A stretch of DNA of 64,000 nt from Paenibacillus_V sp046244365 (GCF_046244365.1 NZ_CP176395.1:3410001-3474000), one strand, 5' to 3'; shown: positions 39,912 through 49,074, counted from the first letter of the stretch. Numbers and translations are program-made. The notes: generated from the sequence alone by a model not told the origin.

Positions 39912-41462
39912 CTATCGGATCCGGCTCATGCGCATCGTAGCTTCGTCAATTTCCCGCTCGGACAAATGGGAAAACCCGAAAACCGCGCAAGGGCGGGGAT
40001 CGCATGCATAGTGAACCGTCGCATCGGTCAGTTCGACGCCGTTCGCTTGGCAAGTGGCCCTATACTGCCACCATTCCTCAGCCGAACGTCTCCACCAAGA
40101 GAACAGATGCAGGCCGGCATCCGTCGGCACGATTTCGAACCGGTCGCCGCACCGGTCGGTAAGCAGCTTCTCCAGCTGCGCATATTTGCGGCTGTACACC
40201 CGTTTCATTCTGCGCAGATGGCGTTCGTATTGGCCGCTATTCATGAAAGCGGCAAGCGCCCGCTGCTCGAGCAGAGAGGTCGGATGCGGCTCGAACAGCT
40301 GCTTCGCCTTGGCGAACGGACCGCGCAGCCCCGGCGGCAGCACGGCATAGCCGAGCCGCAGGTTCGGCACCATCGTCTTCGTGAAGGTGCCGATATAGAC
40401 GACGCGACCGTCGCGGTCAAGCGCCTTAAGCGGCTCGAGCGGCCTGCCGTTGTGGCGGAACTCGCTGTCGTAGTCGTCCTCGACGACGATCGCTCCGCGT
40501 TCGGCCGCCCACTGCAGCAGCTGCCGCCGCCGCTCGAGCGAAAGCACAGCGCCGGTCGGGAACTGGCGGCTCGGCGTCACGAAGGCAAGCCGCGCATCCC
40601 AGCGGCTTATCTCGATGCCGCGGCCGTCCACGCGCGCCGGCACGAGGCGCCCGCCTGCTGCGCCGACCGCGCTGTGAATCCCGCGGAAGCCGGGATTCTC
40701 CACGACGACGGCGTCGCCGGGCTCGACGAGCAGCTGCGCAAGCAGCGCCAGCGCCTGCATCGAGCCGCTCGTCACGGCGATGTCCGCCGCTTCCGCGGCG
40801 ATGCCGCGCTCCCGGCGCAAATAGCGCGCGATCGCCTCGCGCAGCGGGACGTGCCCGAGCGAAGCGAACGCCTCGGCACGCGGCTCCGCGAGCAGCTCGC
40901 GCGCTTCCGCATACAGGCAGCGGTTCCATTCCGCCGCCGGAAAATAGCTCCGATCGGGCATCCCAAGCCCGAAGGAAATCTTCGTCACGCCGTGCGGATA
41001 GACGGCCTCTGCTTTTTCTGCGGCACCGGCTTCAGCGCTGCCTCCCGCCTTTTGCAGCGACTGAGGCCCGGTCATGCCAGTCAGCCGCAAATGCTCGTCA
41101 GACCGTGCTTCCGGCATTACGTTTTCCTCGAGCCGAAGCGGATGTTCATCCACGCGCCGCCCCCATGACGACAGCTGCAGGGGAACGCCGTTTAGGGCTG
41201 CCGATCCGCCGTCATTCTCGTTAAAGGATACATAGGTCCCACTGCCTACGCCGGCCGTTACATAGCCTTCCGCCGCCAGCATCTCGTAAACCTGATTGAC
41301 CGTTCCGCGCGACAATCGGTACATGGCGGCAAGCTCGCGGGTCGAAGGCAATTTGCTGCGGTCTTGCAGCTTCCCCGTTGCAATGGCGTCCTTCATAGCG
41401 TGAAACAGGGCCAAATATTTGGCGCCGTATTGCTCGACATACGTTTCGAATGGAATCTGCAC
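39912..41462 (-). CDS. MocR-family GntR/aminotransferase regulator
   Basis: A 516-residue MocR/PdxR-type regulator: a GntR winged helix at about residues 12-78 (LPSTRELAAMYRLSRGTVNQV) joined to a fold-type I aminotransferase domain (about 150-516). The PLP lysine is in YIGTFTKTMVPNLRLGYAVLP, and FVTPSRQFPTG and VVEDDYDSEFR are the cofactor-pocket motifs. It is divergent from a flavin-binding (PNPOx-like) protein, a pairing typical of MocR regulators with their target; PLP or a related amino acid is the probable ligand. The middle third of the gene (about 40320-40960) is strikingly GC-rich compared with both ends. Confidence 0.93.
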   Translation of the reverse strand: MQIPFETYVEQYGAKYLALFHAMKDAIATGKLQDRSKLPSTRELAAMYRLSRGTVNQVYEMLAAEGYVTAGVGSGTYVSFNENDGGSAALNGVPLQLSSWGRRVDEHPLRLEENVMPEARSDEHLRLTGMTGPQSLQKAGGSAEAGAAEKAEAVYPHGVTKISFGLGMPDRSYFPAAEWNRCLYAEARELLAEPRAEAFASLGHVPLREAIARYLRRERGIAAEAADIAVTSGSMQALALLAQLLVEPGDAVVVENPGFRGIHSAVGAAGGRLVPARVDGRGIEISRWDARLAFVTPSRQFPTGAVLSLERRRQLLQWAAERGAIVVEDDYDSEFRHNGRPLEPLKALDRDGRVVYIGTFTKTMVPNLRLGYAVLPPGLRGPFAKAKQLFEPHPTSLLEQRALAAFMNSGQYERHLRRMKRVYSRKYAQLEKLLTDRCGDRFEIVPTDAGLHLFSWWRRSAEEWWQYRATCQANGVELTDATVHYACDPRPCAVFGFSHLSEREIDEATMRMSRIR

Positions 41463-41600
41463 GCGCGTTCTCCCTTTGTCTAAGTGGTCTATATAAATTG
41501 ATCATAAATGGCACTTTTCTCATGTCATCCGGCTGCGTACAATCATATCATCAGTCTGTTACTGGTGACAAATAGTAAAGAGAAGCAGGGGTGGACGAAC

Positions 41601-42233
41601 ATGCGCAGACAAGAATTTTCGATGGCGGAAGAACGGGAAGAAGTGGAGCGTTTTTTGGAGGAAATGACGTTCGGATTTCTCGGAACGGCGGGAGAGGATG
41701 GTTTTCCGCATATCAAGCCTATCAACTATGTGTTTCATAAGGGCAGCTTTTACATTCACGGCAGCAAAATCGGCCAGAAAATGACGGATATCCGTCAGGA
41801 TGAACGGGTCTCGTTCGCCGTGGCCAAAGAATACGCCATCATTCCGTCTTATTTTAGCGATCCCAAATTCGCCTGCCCGGCGACAAGCTTTTTCAAATCC
41901 GTGTATATCACGGGAAGGGCTACCGTCCTCGAAGATATTGCGGAGAAAGCGGAGGCGCTGGAGGCGTTCATGCGCAAGCTTCAGCCGGAAGGCGGCTATG
42001 ACCCGATTACCCAAGAGGACGAGGCGTATGTGCCGCGAATCCGGGGCGTTGCCGTCATGAAGATCGAGGTGGAATCGATGAACGCCAAGTTCAAGTTCGG
42101 TCAAAACCAGCCTCAAGCCAAAATGGAGACGATCGCCGCAGCACTGGAGCAGCGGGGGCGAGAGCTCGATCCCGAAACGGCGGAGCTCATGCGCAAATAT
42201 TGTCCGCATCACGCAAATACCCCCGCCGAATGA
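41601..42233 (+). CDS. Pyridoxamine 5'-phosphate oxidase-like flavin-binding protein
   Basis: A 210-residue split-barrel protein of the PNPOx/nitroimidazole-resistance (NimA-like) group: GFLGTAGEDGFPHIKPINYVF then FYIHGSKIGQK are the FMN-binding strands. A Cys-containing stretch (DPKFACPATSFF) is also conserved in this subgroup. ATG at 41601 with GGGGTGG upstream is preferred over the longer open frame. It is transcribed away from the MocR regulator with about 138 nt between the two starts, and is its likely target. It may bind flavin or haem; whether it makes PLP is doubtful. Confidence 0.85.
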   Translation: MRRQEFSMAEEREEVERFLEEMTFGFLGTAGEDGFPHIKPINYVFHKGSFYIHGSKIGQKMTDIRQDERVSFAVAKEYAIIPSYFSDPKFACPATSFFKSVYITGRATVLEDIAEKAEALEAFMRKLQPEGGYDPITQEDEAYVPRIRGVAVMKIEVESMNAKFKFGQNQPQAKMETIAAALEQRGRELDPETAELMRKYCPHHANTPAE

Positions 42234-42289
42234 CGGGGGATTTGGGCTTTACCTGTTTGTTCTCCAGCGCAGGCGAGAAGAGGCTAAAC

Positions 42290-42577
42290 TTACTTTTCAC
42301 GCTCTCTCGATCTGTTTCGTAAACCAGCAAGTCCAAGGAGGCCAAGAAGGCCTAGCCATCCCCAGTCCATATGATTGTCATTTGTTGCATAGGCTCTTGT
42401 GGTATTGTTCCCAAAATTCGTTGTTCCTGTGCCGTAGGCGTTCGTATTACCGGCAGGATTTGCTGTGCTTGTGTTTGCCGCGCCCATTCCCGTCCCTGTT
42501 GTTCCTTCTGCAAAAGCGGGCAAGGAAAGGAACAAAGACAAAGCCATAATCATCATTACGGAAAGCAGTTTTTTCAT
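42290..42577 (-). CDS. WGxxGxxG family small exported protein
   Basis: A 95-residue protein with a signal peptide (LLSVMMIMALSLFLSLPAFA, cut about residue 23), a low-complexity Gly/Thr/Asn region, and a C-terminal WGWLGLLGLLGLAGLRNR membrane stretch ending in basic residues. This tripartite C-terminus is the WGxxGxxG sorting-signal-like family. GGAGG precedes the start. Function unknown; probably cell-surface. Confidence 0.85.
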   Translation of the reverse strand: MKKLLSVMMIMALSLFLSLPAFAEGTTGTGMGAANTSTANPAGNTNAYGTGTTNFGNNTTRAYATNDNHMDWGWLGLLGLLGLAGLRNRSREREK

Positions 42578-42757
42578 TTTTGAATGACCTCCTTAAATGT
42601 TTAGACTTCAAACAACTCATGTCTCCGAACATGAAGCGGCGGCGGAAAAGCTCCTTGTTCGTTATTTGTCAATCAATCGTTAGAATGCCCTCATTAGTAA
42701 GAGCTATTCGCATGCTTAGTTCTCGTCTAAAACACCCGGCTCTCATTTTTCGGGAGA

Positions 42758-44425
42758 TCAAATTTCGATGATGATCGTAAGAATCATCGGTCTTTTTTTC
42801 GTCCGTGCATACAGAAATTTACTTAACGAATCTTTCAAGTTCTTTTTCATGACATGCCATTGGCTGATTTTGGACTCGTGCATATTATGGACGAGTTCGA
42901 TAACGTGCCGGTTAATATCCTTCATTAGAGCCTCCGAGTCACGAACATAAACGAACCCTCGGGAGATCGTTTCGGGTTCGGATACGATTTTGCCTTCTGT
43001 TTTCGAAAGGGTGATGACGATAATCAGAATACCGTCTGCGGAAAGCTGTCTCCGGTCGCGGAGCACGACGTTCCCGATCTCCCCGATTCCAAGACCGTCC
43101 ACCAAGATTTGGCCTGCCGGAATACGTCCCGTTTGACGGACGATGCCTGCATTCGATTCCACGACATCGCCGTTATTTAGAATGAAAATATGGTCGCTCT
43201 CGACTCCTACCGCTTCTGCAAGGATGCGGTGTTGATGCAGCATTCGGAATTCGCCGTGGATCGGAATGAAAAATTTCGGCTTCATCAAGGTGAGCATCAG
43301 CTTCAACTCTTCTTGGCTGCCATGCCCGGAAACGTGAAGCTCGCTGCGCGAACCGTAGATGACATTGGCGCCGAGCGCATACAGATTGTCTACAATTCGA
43401 GCCACGTTGCGTTCGTTGCCGGGGATCGGGTTCGCGGCTATAATGACCGTATCTCCCGCCTGGATCTCCATTTGTCTATGGTTAGAGCTGGCCAGCTTGG
43501 ATAAGGCGGCCATCGGTTCGCCCTGACTTCCGGTGCACAGAACGACTAGCCTTTCCGGCGGAAGCTTAGCGGCTTCTTGGGGTTCGACGAGAAGGCCTTC
43601 CGGGATATCCAAATAACCGAGCTCCTGCGAGACGGCTGCGACGTTTACCATGCTTCGGCCCAGCAGGGTTAGCTTGCGAGACGTTCGTTTGGCGGCGTCA
43701 ACAACTTGCTGAAGCCGGTGAACGTTGGAAGCAAAAGTGGAAATGAATACTCTTCGTTCCGCCTTGCCGAAAGCTTCTTCGATATGGGCTCCGACTAGCC
43801 GTTCCGAAGGGGTAAATCCCGGTCTTTCGGCATTGGTGCTCTCCGAGAGCAGGACCAGCACGCCCTTCTTGCCGATCTCGGCCATTTTATGAACATCCGG
43901 GTATTGTTTATTGACGGGCGTCATATCGAATTTAAAGTCGCCTGTATGTACGACAGTCCCTTCCGGCGTGTCGAAAACGACGCCAAGACAATCGGGAATG
44001 CTATGATTGGTATTGAAAAAACGGCAGTTCACGGTACCGAACGCGATTGTAGAATCCGCATCGATACGCTGCAAGGTTGTTTCCCGCAGAATACCGTGCT
44101 CCTTTAATTTAATCTCGATTAAACCTAAGGTCAGTCTAGAAGCGAAAACAGGTATCTGAAGCTGTTTCAGCAGATAAGGGATGCCGCCGATATGATCTTC
44201 ATGTCCGTGAGTGACGACAAGCCCCCTAACCTTATCTTTATTCGTTAATAAATAACGGATATCCGGAATGATGAGGTCGATGCCTAGCAGGGTTTCGTCA
44301 GGGAATTTGGATCCGCAATCGATGACGACGATATCGTCCGCGTATTGCAGGATGTACATGTTTTTCCCAATCTCGTTAACTCCTCCTAAAGCCGCAATCA
44401 ATAAACGTTCTTCCGATCCCTTCAT
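42758..44425 (-). CDS. rnj: Ribonuclease J
   Basis: A 555-residue metallo-beta-lactamase/beta-CASP RNase, the same length as B. subtilis RNase J1 and J2. It has the metal motif THGHEDHIGG near residue 73, the aspartate motif HTGDFKFD, the beta-CASP segment ISTFASNVHRLQQ, and PIHGEFRML, with a C-terminal dimerisation domain ending RPMILTIIIEI. The start at 44425 has CCCTCC (GGAGGG in the transcript) 7 nt upstream. It processes and degrades mRNA from the 5' end and takes part in 16S maturation. Whether it is the J1 or J2 type, or an extra paralogue, is not decided here. Confidence 0.93.
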   Translation of the reverse strand: MKGSEERLLIAALGGVNEIGKNMYILQYADDIVVIDCGSKFPDETLLGIDLIIPDIRYLLTNKDKVRGLVVTHGHEDHIGGIPYLLKQLQIPVFASRLTLGLIEIKLKEHGILRETTLQRIDADSTIAFGTVNCRFFNTNHSIPDCLGVVFDTPEGTVVHTGDFKFDMTPVNKQYPDVHKMAEIGKKGVLVLLSESTNAERPGFTPSERLVGAHIEEAFGKAERRVFISTFASNVHRLQQVVDAAKRTSRKLTLLGRSMVNVAAVSQELGYLDIPEGLLVEPQEAAKLPPERLVVLCTGSQGEPMAALSKLASSNHRQMEIQAGDTVIIAANPIPGNERNVARIVDNLYALGANVIYGSRSELHVSGHGSQEELKLMLTLMKPKFFIPIHGEFRMLHQHRILAEAVGVESDHIFILNNGDVVESNAGIVRQTGRIPAGQILVDGLGIGEIGNVVLRDRRQLSADGILIIVITLSKTEGKIVSEPETISRGFVYVRDSEALMKDINRHVIELVHNMHESKISQWHVMKKNLKDSLSKFLYARTKKRPMILTIIIEI

Positions 44426-44623
44426 GAACCATCCCTCCTGAAATTTTCCTGCCGGCATTGTACATCGTTACTATGCTAAGTCCGGCTGTCAATTATTCTT
44501 ATCGGTTTCATAATGTCGACACCATTGTCTTAGCACTATTGGTACCGAAAGAAGAATCCTTAAACGATAGCGAAGACTCGCGTAACGGCAGCTTCTCTTT
44601 TTTGCTTCCGCAATGTTTCGCAT

Positions 44624-44653
44624 GCATATTGGTCAAGTCGTGCGGCATATAGT
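44624..44653 (+). promoter_or_regulatory. Sigma-E-like sporulation promoter of cotJ
   Basis: GCATATT (44624-44630), 15 nt, CATATAGT (44646-44653). This fits the mother-cell sigma-E consensus (KMATATT, 14-15 nt, CATACAnT) with one main mismatch and lies 34 nt before the cotJA start. Confidence 0.65.
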
Positions 44654-44686
44654 TATCGAGCTTCGTTTTGAAAGGAGAAGATACCC

Positions 44687-44893
44687 TTGCATGTATCCCA
44701 ATTCCGGTCATTCGAACCGTTTATCGGTCCCTTCGATCCTTGCCCGCCGATCCGAGTGAAATATTACAGTACGCCGGTGAACTTGTTTATAGGATTCCAG
44801 CCGCCCAATTTGCAGCAGTTCAACCCATTTGACGCTTTGAAGTACGGTACCTTATGGCCTGCGCTCTATAGCCCGTATGAAAGAAGACGGTAA
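44687..44893 (+). CDS. cotJA: Spore coat-associated protein CotJA
   Basis: A 68-residue protein rich in Pro and aromatic residues; GPFDPCPPIRVKYYSTPVNL and GFQPPNLQQFNPF are the CotJA pattern. It starts at TTG with AAGGAG 9 nt upstream; the nearby ATG is out of frame. First gene of cotJABC, needed for CotJC assembly into the spore coat. Confidence 0.9.
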   Translation: MHVSQFRSFEPFIGPFDPCPPIRVKYYSTPVNLFIGFQPPNLQQFNPFDALKYGTLWPALYSPYERRR

Positions 44894-44908
44894 AGGGAGG
44901 CGAAATCG

Positions 44909-45172
44909 ATGGCGATGGCGATAGACGAAAATTATTACAGGCTGCTGCACGAGCTGCAGGCGGTAGATTTTGTACTGGTTGAATTGACGCTATACTTGGA
45001 TACGCATCCGGGTGATCAACAAGCGATCCAGCAATTCAACATGTGCGCGCAAAAAAGAATGGAGCTTGCCCGTAACTTCGAGTCGATGTACGGTCCTTTG
45101 ATGCAATTCGGCCATAGTTTCTCACCGCCGAACTGGCAGTGGGCGGAAGCGCCGTGGCCATGGCAGGTTTAG
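44909..45172 (+). CDS. cotJB: Spore coat protein CotJB
   Basis: An 87-residue helical protein (YYRLLHELQAVDFVLVELTL, YLDTHPGDQQAIQQFN) ending in a Trp/Pro-rich tail, as in CotJB. Middle gene of the operon, with AAAGGGAGG at its start. Confidence 0.93.
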   Translation: MAMAIDENYYRLLHELQAVDFVLVELTLYLDTHPGDQQAIQQFNMCAQKRMELARNFESMYGPLMQFGHSFSPPNWQWAEAPWPWQV

Positions 45173-45199
45173 GAATTAGGAAGGAGGGCGATCATACCT

Positions 45200-45769
45200 A
45201 TGTGGATCTATGAGAAGAAATTGCAATATCCTGTTCGGGTGAGCAAATGCGATCCCAGGATGGCTAAATTCCTCCTGGAGCAATACGGCGGAGCGGACGG
45301 GGAGCTGGCGGCGGCGTTGCGCTATTTGAATCAGAGGTACTCGATTCCTGACAAAGTGATCGGGCTCCTTACGGATATCGGAACGGAGGAGTTTGCCCAT
45401 CTCGAAATGATCGCGACGATGGTATATAAGCTTACGAAGGATGCGACGCCGGATATGATGAAAGCGGCCGGTCTTGGGGAGCATTACGCCGCCCATGATA
45501 ACGCGCTCTTTTATCAGAACGCTTCGGGGGTGCCTTGGACGGCTGCTTATATTCAAGCAAAAGGCGATCCGATTGCGGATTTGTACGAGGATATCGCGGC
45601 AGAGGAAAAGGCTAGGGCTACCTATCAATGGCTGATCGATCTGACGGACGATGTTGACTTACAGGACGGTTTGAAATTTTTGCGGGAGAGAGAAGTGATT
45701 CATTCCCTACGTTTCAGAGAAGCGGTTGAAATCATTAAAGCCGATCAAAGCCAGCAAAAGGTTTTCTAG
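45200..45769 (+). CDS. cotJC: Spore coat protein CotJC, manganese catalase family
   Basis: A 189-residue ferritin-like four-helix protein. Carboxylate/His metal ligands are visible in GADGELAAALRYL, GTEEFAHLEMIA and IAAEEKARATYQWL, with a late REREVIHSLRFREA; these fit a di-manganese catalase core. Located in the outer spore coat layers in relatives and thought to protect against peroxide. AAGGAGG precedes the start; a terminator follows at 45823. Confidence 0.95.
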   Translation: MWIYEKKLQYPVRVSKCDPRMAKFLLEQYGGADGELAAALRYLNQRYSIPDKVIGLLTDIGTEEFAHLEMIATMVYKLTKDATPDMMKAAGLGEHYAAHDNALFYQNASGVPWTAAYIQAKGDPIADLYEDIAAEEKARATYQWLIDLTDDVDLQDGLKFLREREVIHSLRFREAVEIIKADQSQQKVF

Positions 45770-45822
45770 TAGGAAAGCCCTGTGAGGAAACATCTTTACT
45801 CCTCGATTAATGTCATGTGACA

Positions 45823-45846
45823 AACACCGATGTTCGGTGTTTTTTT
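45823..45846 (+). terminator. cotJ operon terminator
   Basis: AACACCGA pairs with TCGGTGTT around a TGT loop, followed by a T run. Confidence 0.85.
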
Positions 45847-45885
45847 GTGTTTCTATGAGCGCGTAAGAAATGACAACGATCGTCA

Positions 45886-45949
45886 GTTAAAAAAGGACTA
45901 TGAAAGTATAAATTTCTGCATATGGAAGCTCCCGCATACTTGTTAGAAT
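45886..45949 (+). promoter_or_regulatory. Shared regulon promoter, copy A
   Basis: Contains GTTAAAA, then the 24-nt box made of TATGAAA, ATAAATTT and TGCATA (ending 45922), a 21-nt spacer and the extended -10 TGTTAGAAT (-10 TAGAAT at 45944-45949). There is no good -35 hexamer, as expected for an activator-dependent promoter. The same arrangement recurs at 51202 and 56377. It drives the hydrolase operon starting at 46059. Confidence 0.75.
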
Positions 45950-45996
45950 CGAGTTGTCGGAAGGAACGCATGCAAAAGGAAGAAGGTTTATCCGAA

Positions 45997-46010
45997 TGTA
46001 AGCGGAAACA
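45997..46010 (+). promoter_or_regulatory. cre-like CcpA site, copy A
   Basis: TGTAAGCGGAAACA matches the cre consensus TGWAANCGNTNWCA at 13 of 14 positions. Its centre lies about 48 nt downstream of the predicted start of transcription, where CcpA would act as a roadblock. Confidence 0.6.
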
Positions 46011-46058
46011 TCCGTCGGAATCATGTCTATGTGCGCGCAATATCGTGGAGGGGTAAGA

Positions 46059-48206
46059 ATGAAGGAGCGAAACTATGAATTCCGGAGACGGCTGGAGGCG
46101 GTTCACAAGCTGAATCGGCGCAATCCGGTGCTGAAACCGGATCAAGGCGAAATCGAGATCGGGCATGACTGGCATCTTGTCATCGGCGAGCAAGCCGGTC
46201 CTCTTGTACAGCAGGTGGCGAAGGATTTGCAGGATTACCTGTTCGTAAGCATGCAGGTTTCGGTTTCCATTCGCCGGGTCGCCGAGATCGGTGAAATGGC
46301 GGACGCCGGCGAGCGAGTCCTTGTTCTGGCTACGAAGGAGGAGCTGTCCGGCCTCGGCAGCCGGCTCGACAAACCGCGCAGCTACCGCATCGCAGTTGGC
46401 GCCAATCGCATCGTGGTATGCGGCTGCGACGAGAGGGGCGTCGGACAGGGCAGCTATTATTTGGAAGATGTGATGAATTTGCGCGAGGCGCCTTTCGTAA
46501 GCGCCGTGGATATATCCCGGGAACCGTTATTCTCCCCGCGCATGGCGCACTCGGGCTGGGGACTTGACCGATACCCCGACGCGCATCTGAATGCGATGGC
46601 TCACGCGGGCATCGATGCGATTCTCGTGTTCGTCAAGGATGTAGATCGAACGCCGGAAGGTTACATGGACTTTAATTATCTCGTCGACCGGGCGGCCTTG
46701 TACGGGCTCGATGTGTATATGTACAGCTACCTGATCAACCGCAAGCATCCGGACGAGCCGGACGCCGAGTCGTATTACGATGGCACGTACGGCAAAATAT
46801 TCGAAGCGTGCCCGCGGTTCAAGGGGATCATTTTCGTCGGAGAGTCATGCGAGTTTCCGAGTAAAGACCCGAATACGACGGGCGTGCTCCGTCTGGAGTG
46901 GCCCGCCGATCAGCCGCAAAAGAAGCCGAGTCCGGGCTGGTGGCCGTGTTACGACTTTCCGGAGTGGCTGAACATGCTCAAGAAAGTCATCCGCAAGCAT
47001 AATGCCGACGCGGACATCGTCTTCTGGACGTATAACTGGGGCTGGGCGCCGGAGGAAGAGCGGCTGAAGCTGATACGAGCTTTGCCGGAAGATATTACCT
47101 TGCAGGTGACGTTCGAAATGTTCGAGCAGATCAAGCATGAAGGCGTTACGAACGTGTGCGTCGACTATACGGTTTCGTTCGAAGGACCCGGGCAATATTT
47201 CAGCAGCGAGGCGAAGGTTGCAAGCGAGAGAGGAATCAAGCTGCACACGATGTGCAATACGGGCGGGCTTACATGGGATATCGGCGTGATTCCTTACGAA
47301 CCGGTACCGTACCAGTGGGCAAGGCGACATGCCGCTCTGCTCAAGGCGCGGGAAGACTGGGGCTTATCCGGACTGATGGAATCGCATCATTTCGGCTGGT
47401 GGCCGTCGTTCGTCAGCGATATTACGAAATGGACGTACTGGAGCCCGAGCCCGCCTGCCGAGGAGACGTTCACGGCGATCGCCCGGCGCGATTTCAGCGA
47501 GGAAGCGGTCCCGCACGTGCTGGAGGCGTGGCGGCATTGGAGCGAGGGAATCCGCTGTTATATTCCGACGAACGAGGATCAATACGGTCCGTTTCGGATC
47601 GGTCCCTCTTATCCGTTCCTGTTTCGCAATAAAGTACGTATCCCTGCATCCTGGCATGCGATGTTCGGCAGCGAAATAGTCATTGCCGACTACGAGCCGC
47701 TGGAAGGGGCGCGCCAATCGCTCGGAAGCTCCCGGATCGATGCGGAAATACGCAGCCTGGAACGGATGGCTGCGCTTTGGCGGCAAGGAAACGCAAGCCT
47801 GGAGGAGGCGCTTCGCTTGACGCCGGATAAAAAGCTGGACGAGGGCAGACTTTTGCTCGGGCTGAACCTCTTTATCGTACATGCGGTGCAGACGACGATC
47901 CATATCAAACGATGGTGGAAGCTGAAGATGCGGCTATTTAACGAACCCGAGCCTGCGAAGGCGGGTCTGATTTTGGAGGAAATGGAGCGGCTGGCTCTAT
48001 GTGAAATCGCCAATGCGGAGGCTGCCATTCCGCTTGTGAATGCCGATTCCCGGCTCGGCTGGGAGCCGAGCATGGACTACATGACGGACGAAGCGCATTT
48101 GCGCTGGAAAATAGCTCAGGTACGCAGCGTGCTGGAAGACGAGTTCTCGGAATACCGCAAATCGCTTGCGTTGATAGAGGGAGGCGTATATGAAAGACAG
48201 AAATAA
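46059..48206 (+). CDS. Putative glycoside hydrolase with GH20b/GH67-like N-terminal domain
   Basis: A 715-residue protein without a signal peptide. Residues to about 150 look like the small alpha/beta domain found before GH20, GH67 and GH84 barrels (LVLATKEELSGLG, YRIAVGANRIVVCGCDERGVGQGSYYLED). A TIM-barrel-like region follows (GWGLDRYPDAHLNAMAHAGIDAI; DVYMYSYL; FKGIIFVGESCEFPSKD; DADIVFWTYNWGW), then a helical C-terminus. The acidic GES and DYTVSFEG segments are candidate catalytic sites, but I cannot place it in a known family. GGAGGGG lies 5 nt before the chosen start; the longer frame overlaps the leader. First gene of the operon and probably the key glycosidase. It overlaps the next gene by 17 nt. 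Confidence 0.65.
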   Translation: MKERNYEFRRRLEAVHKLNRRNPVLKPDQGEIEIGHDWHLVIGEQAGPLVQQVAKDLQDYLFVSMQVSVSIRRVAEIGEMADAGERVLVLATKEELSGLGSRLDKPRSYRIAVGANRIVVCGCDERGVGQGSYYLEDVMNLREAPFVSAVDISREPLFSPRMAHSGWGLDRYPDAHLNAMAHAGIDAILVFVKDVDRTPEGYMDFNYLVDRAALYGLDVYMYSYLINRKHPDEPDAESYYDGTYGKIFEACPRFKGIIFVGESCEFPSKDPNTTGVLRLEWPADQPQKKPSPGWWPCYDFPEWLNMLKKVIRKHNADADIVFWTYNWGWAPEEERLKLIRALPEDITLQVTFEMFEQIKHEGVTNVCVDYTVSFEGPGQYFSSEAKVASERGIKLHTMCNTGGLTWDIGVIPYEPVPYQWARRHAALLKAREDWGLSGLMESHHFGWWPSFVSDITKWTYWSPSPPAEETFTAIARRDFSEEAVPHVLEAWRHWSEGIRCYIPTNEDQYGPFRIGPSYPFLFRNKVRIPASWHAMFGSEIVIADYEPLEGARQSLGSSRIDAEIRSLERMAALWRQGNASLEEALRLTPDKKLDEGRLLLGLNLFIVHAVQTTIHIKRWWKLKMRLFNEPEPAKAGLILEEMERLALCEIANAEAAIPLVNADSRLGWEPSMDYMTDEAHLRWKIAQVRSVLEDEFSEYRKSLALIEGGVYERQK

Positions 48207-49038
48207 CGAGCGGCTGCACATAAGAACCTCAGCTGTGCCTAACGTTTCCAAAGCGGATATGATCCGCGCCTTTCAAGAGGTTGGCGTTGCTGCGTCCGAT
48301 ACCGTACTCATCCATTCTTCTTTAAAAAGCTTCGGCCATGTTATCGGCGGCCCCCTAAGCGTGATCGATGCGATCAAGGAAACGGTGACGGAAAGCGGCA
48401 CCGTCGTGTTTCCGACGCTTGTTCAGCGGGATTTTGCCAATGCCTACCGCCATTGGGATATTCGTAACTCGCCCTCCGACGTAGGAAATATAACCGAAAC
48501 GTTCCGTCTGCTCCCTGACAGTATTAGGAGCGATCAAGCTACGCATTCGGTTGCCGCATGGGGGAGTCGGGCAGCCGAAATCACGGGCGAGCATGCCGCT
48601 TACGGTCCGCGGATGGGCGTTTTTGGAGACTATTGCTTCTCCTACTCGTCGCCCTGGCAGAAAATGTACTTGCACAAGGCGAGAATCGTGTTTATCGGGA
48701 TCGACATGGTCTATAACACATTCAAGCATTTTGCCGAGTATGCTCTGGTGGAGCACTATTGCAGTGCCATTAGCGATCCAGGGAAGAAATGCTCGGCCAT
48801 GTCGAAGATTGCCAGACATAACATTCCGGGGGTTTGGCCTTTTCACGATGCGGCCCAAACGCAGTCCATGCTGGATGAACTCGGCGTTATCACGTATGCC
48901 AAGTGCGGCAACTCGCTCTTCACTAGCGTCAAGGCTAACGACTATGTCGACAATGTGTTGCGGGCATTCAAGAGTAGCCCGCAGAAGTGGTTCGACGACG
49001 CCTTTCTCTCTTGGCTAGAGAACGAAGCGAACGGCTAA
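48190..49038 (+). CDS. AAC(3)-family N-acetyltransferase in a catabolic operon
   Basis: A 282-residue protein of the aminoglycoside 3-N-acetyltransferase (antibiotic NAT/YokD) family: VLIHSSLKSFGHVIGGPLSVIDAIKE near residue 42, GTVVFPTL, and the conserved His stretch DQATHSVAAWGSRA. Although relatives acetylate aminoglycosides with acetyl-CoA, its overlap with a glycosidase gene and its operon partners point to an amino-sugar or other amine as the true substrate. GGGAGG precedes the start within the previous gene. A resistance role cannot be excluded. Confidence 0.85.
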   Translation: MKDRNNERLHIRTSAVPNVSKADMIRAFQEVGVAASDTVLIHSSLKSFGHVIGGPLSVIDAIKETVTESGTVVFPTLVQRDFANAYRHWDIRNSPSDVGNITETFRLLPDSIRSDQATHSVAAWGSRAAEITGEHAAYGPRMGVFGDYCFSYSSPWQKMYLHKARIVFIGIDMVYNTFKHFAEYALVEHYCSAISDPGKKCSAMSKIARHNIPGVWPFHDAAQTQSMLDELGVITYAKCGNSLFTSVKANDYVDNVLRAFKSSPQKWFDDAFLSWLENEANG

Positions 49039-49074
49039 ATTCAACCAATAATCGAAATTTCAGGAGGAACGAAC

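Noticed and set aside
39966..41168. 400-residue ORF opposite the MocR gene
   Set aside because: Arises from the GC-rich core; the opposite strand has clear GntR and aminotransferase motifs.
41463..41600. MocR operator in the divergent intergenic region
   Set aside because: A TACAAT -10-like box is present at 41538, but no direct-repeat operator or matching -35 could be defended by eye.
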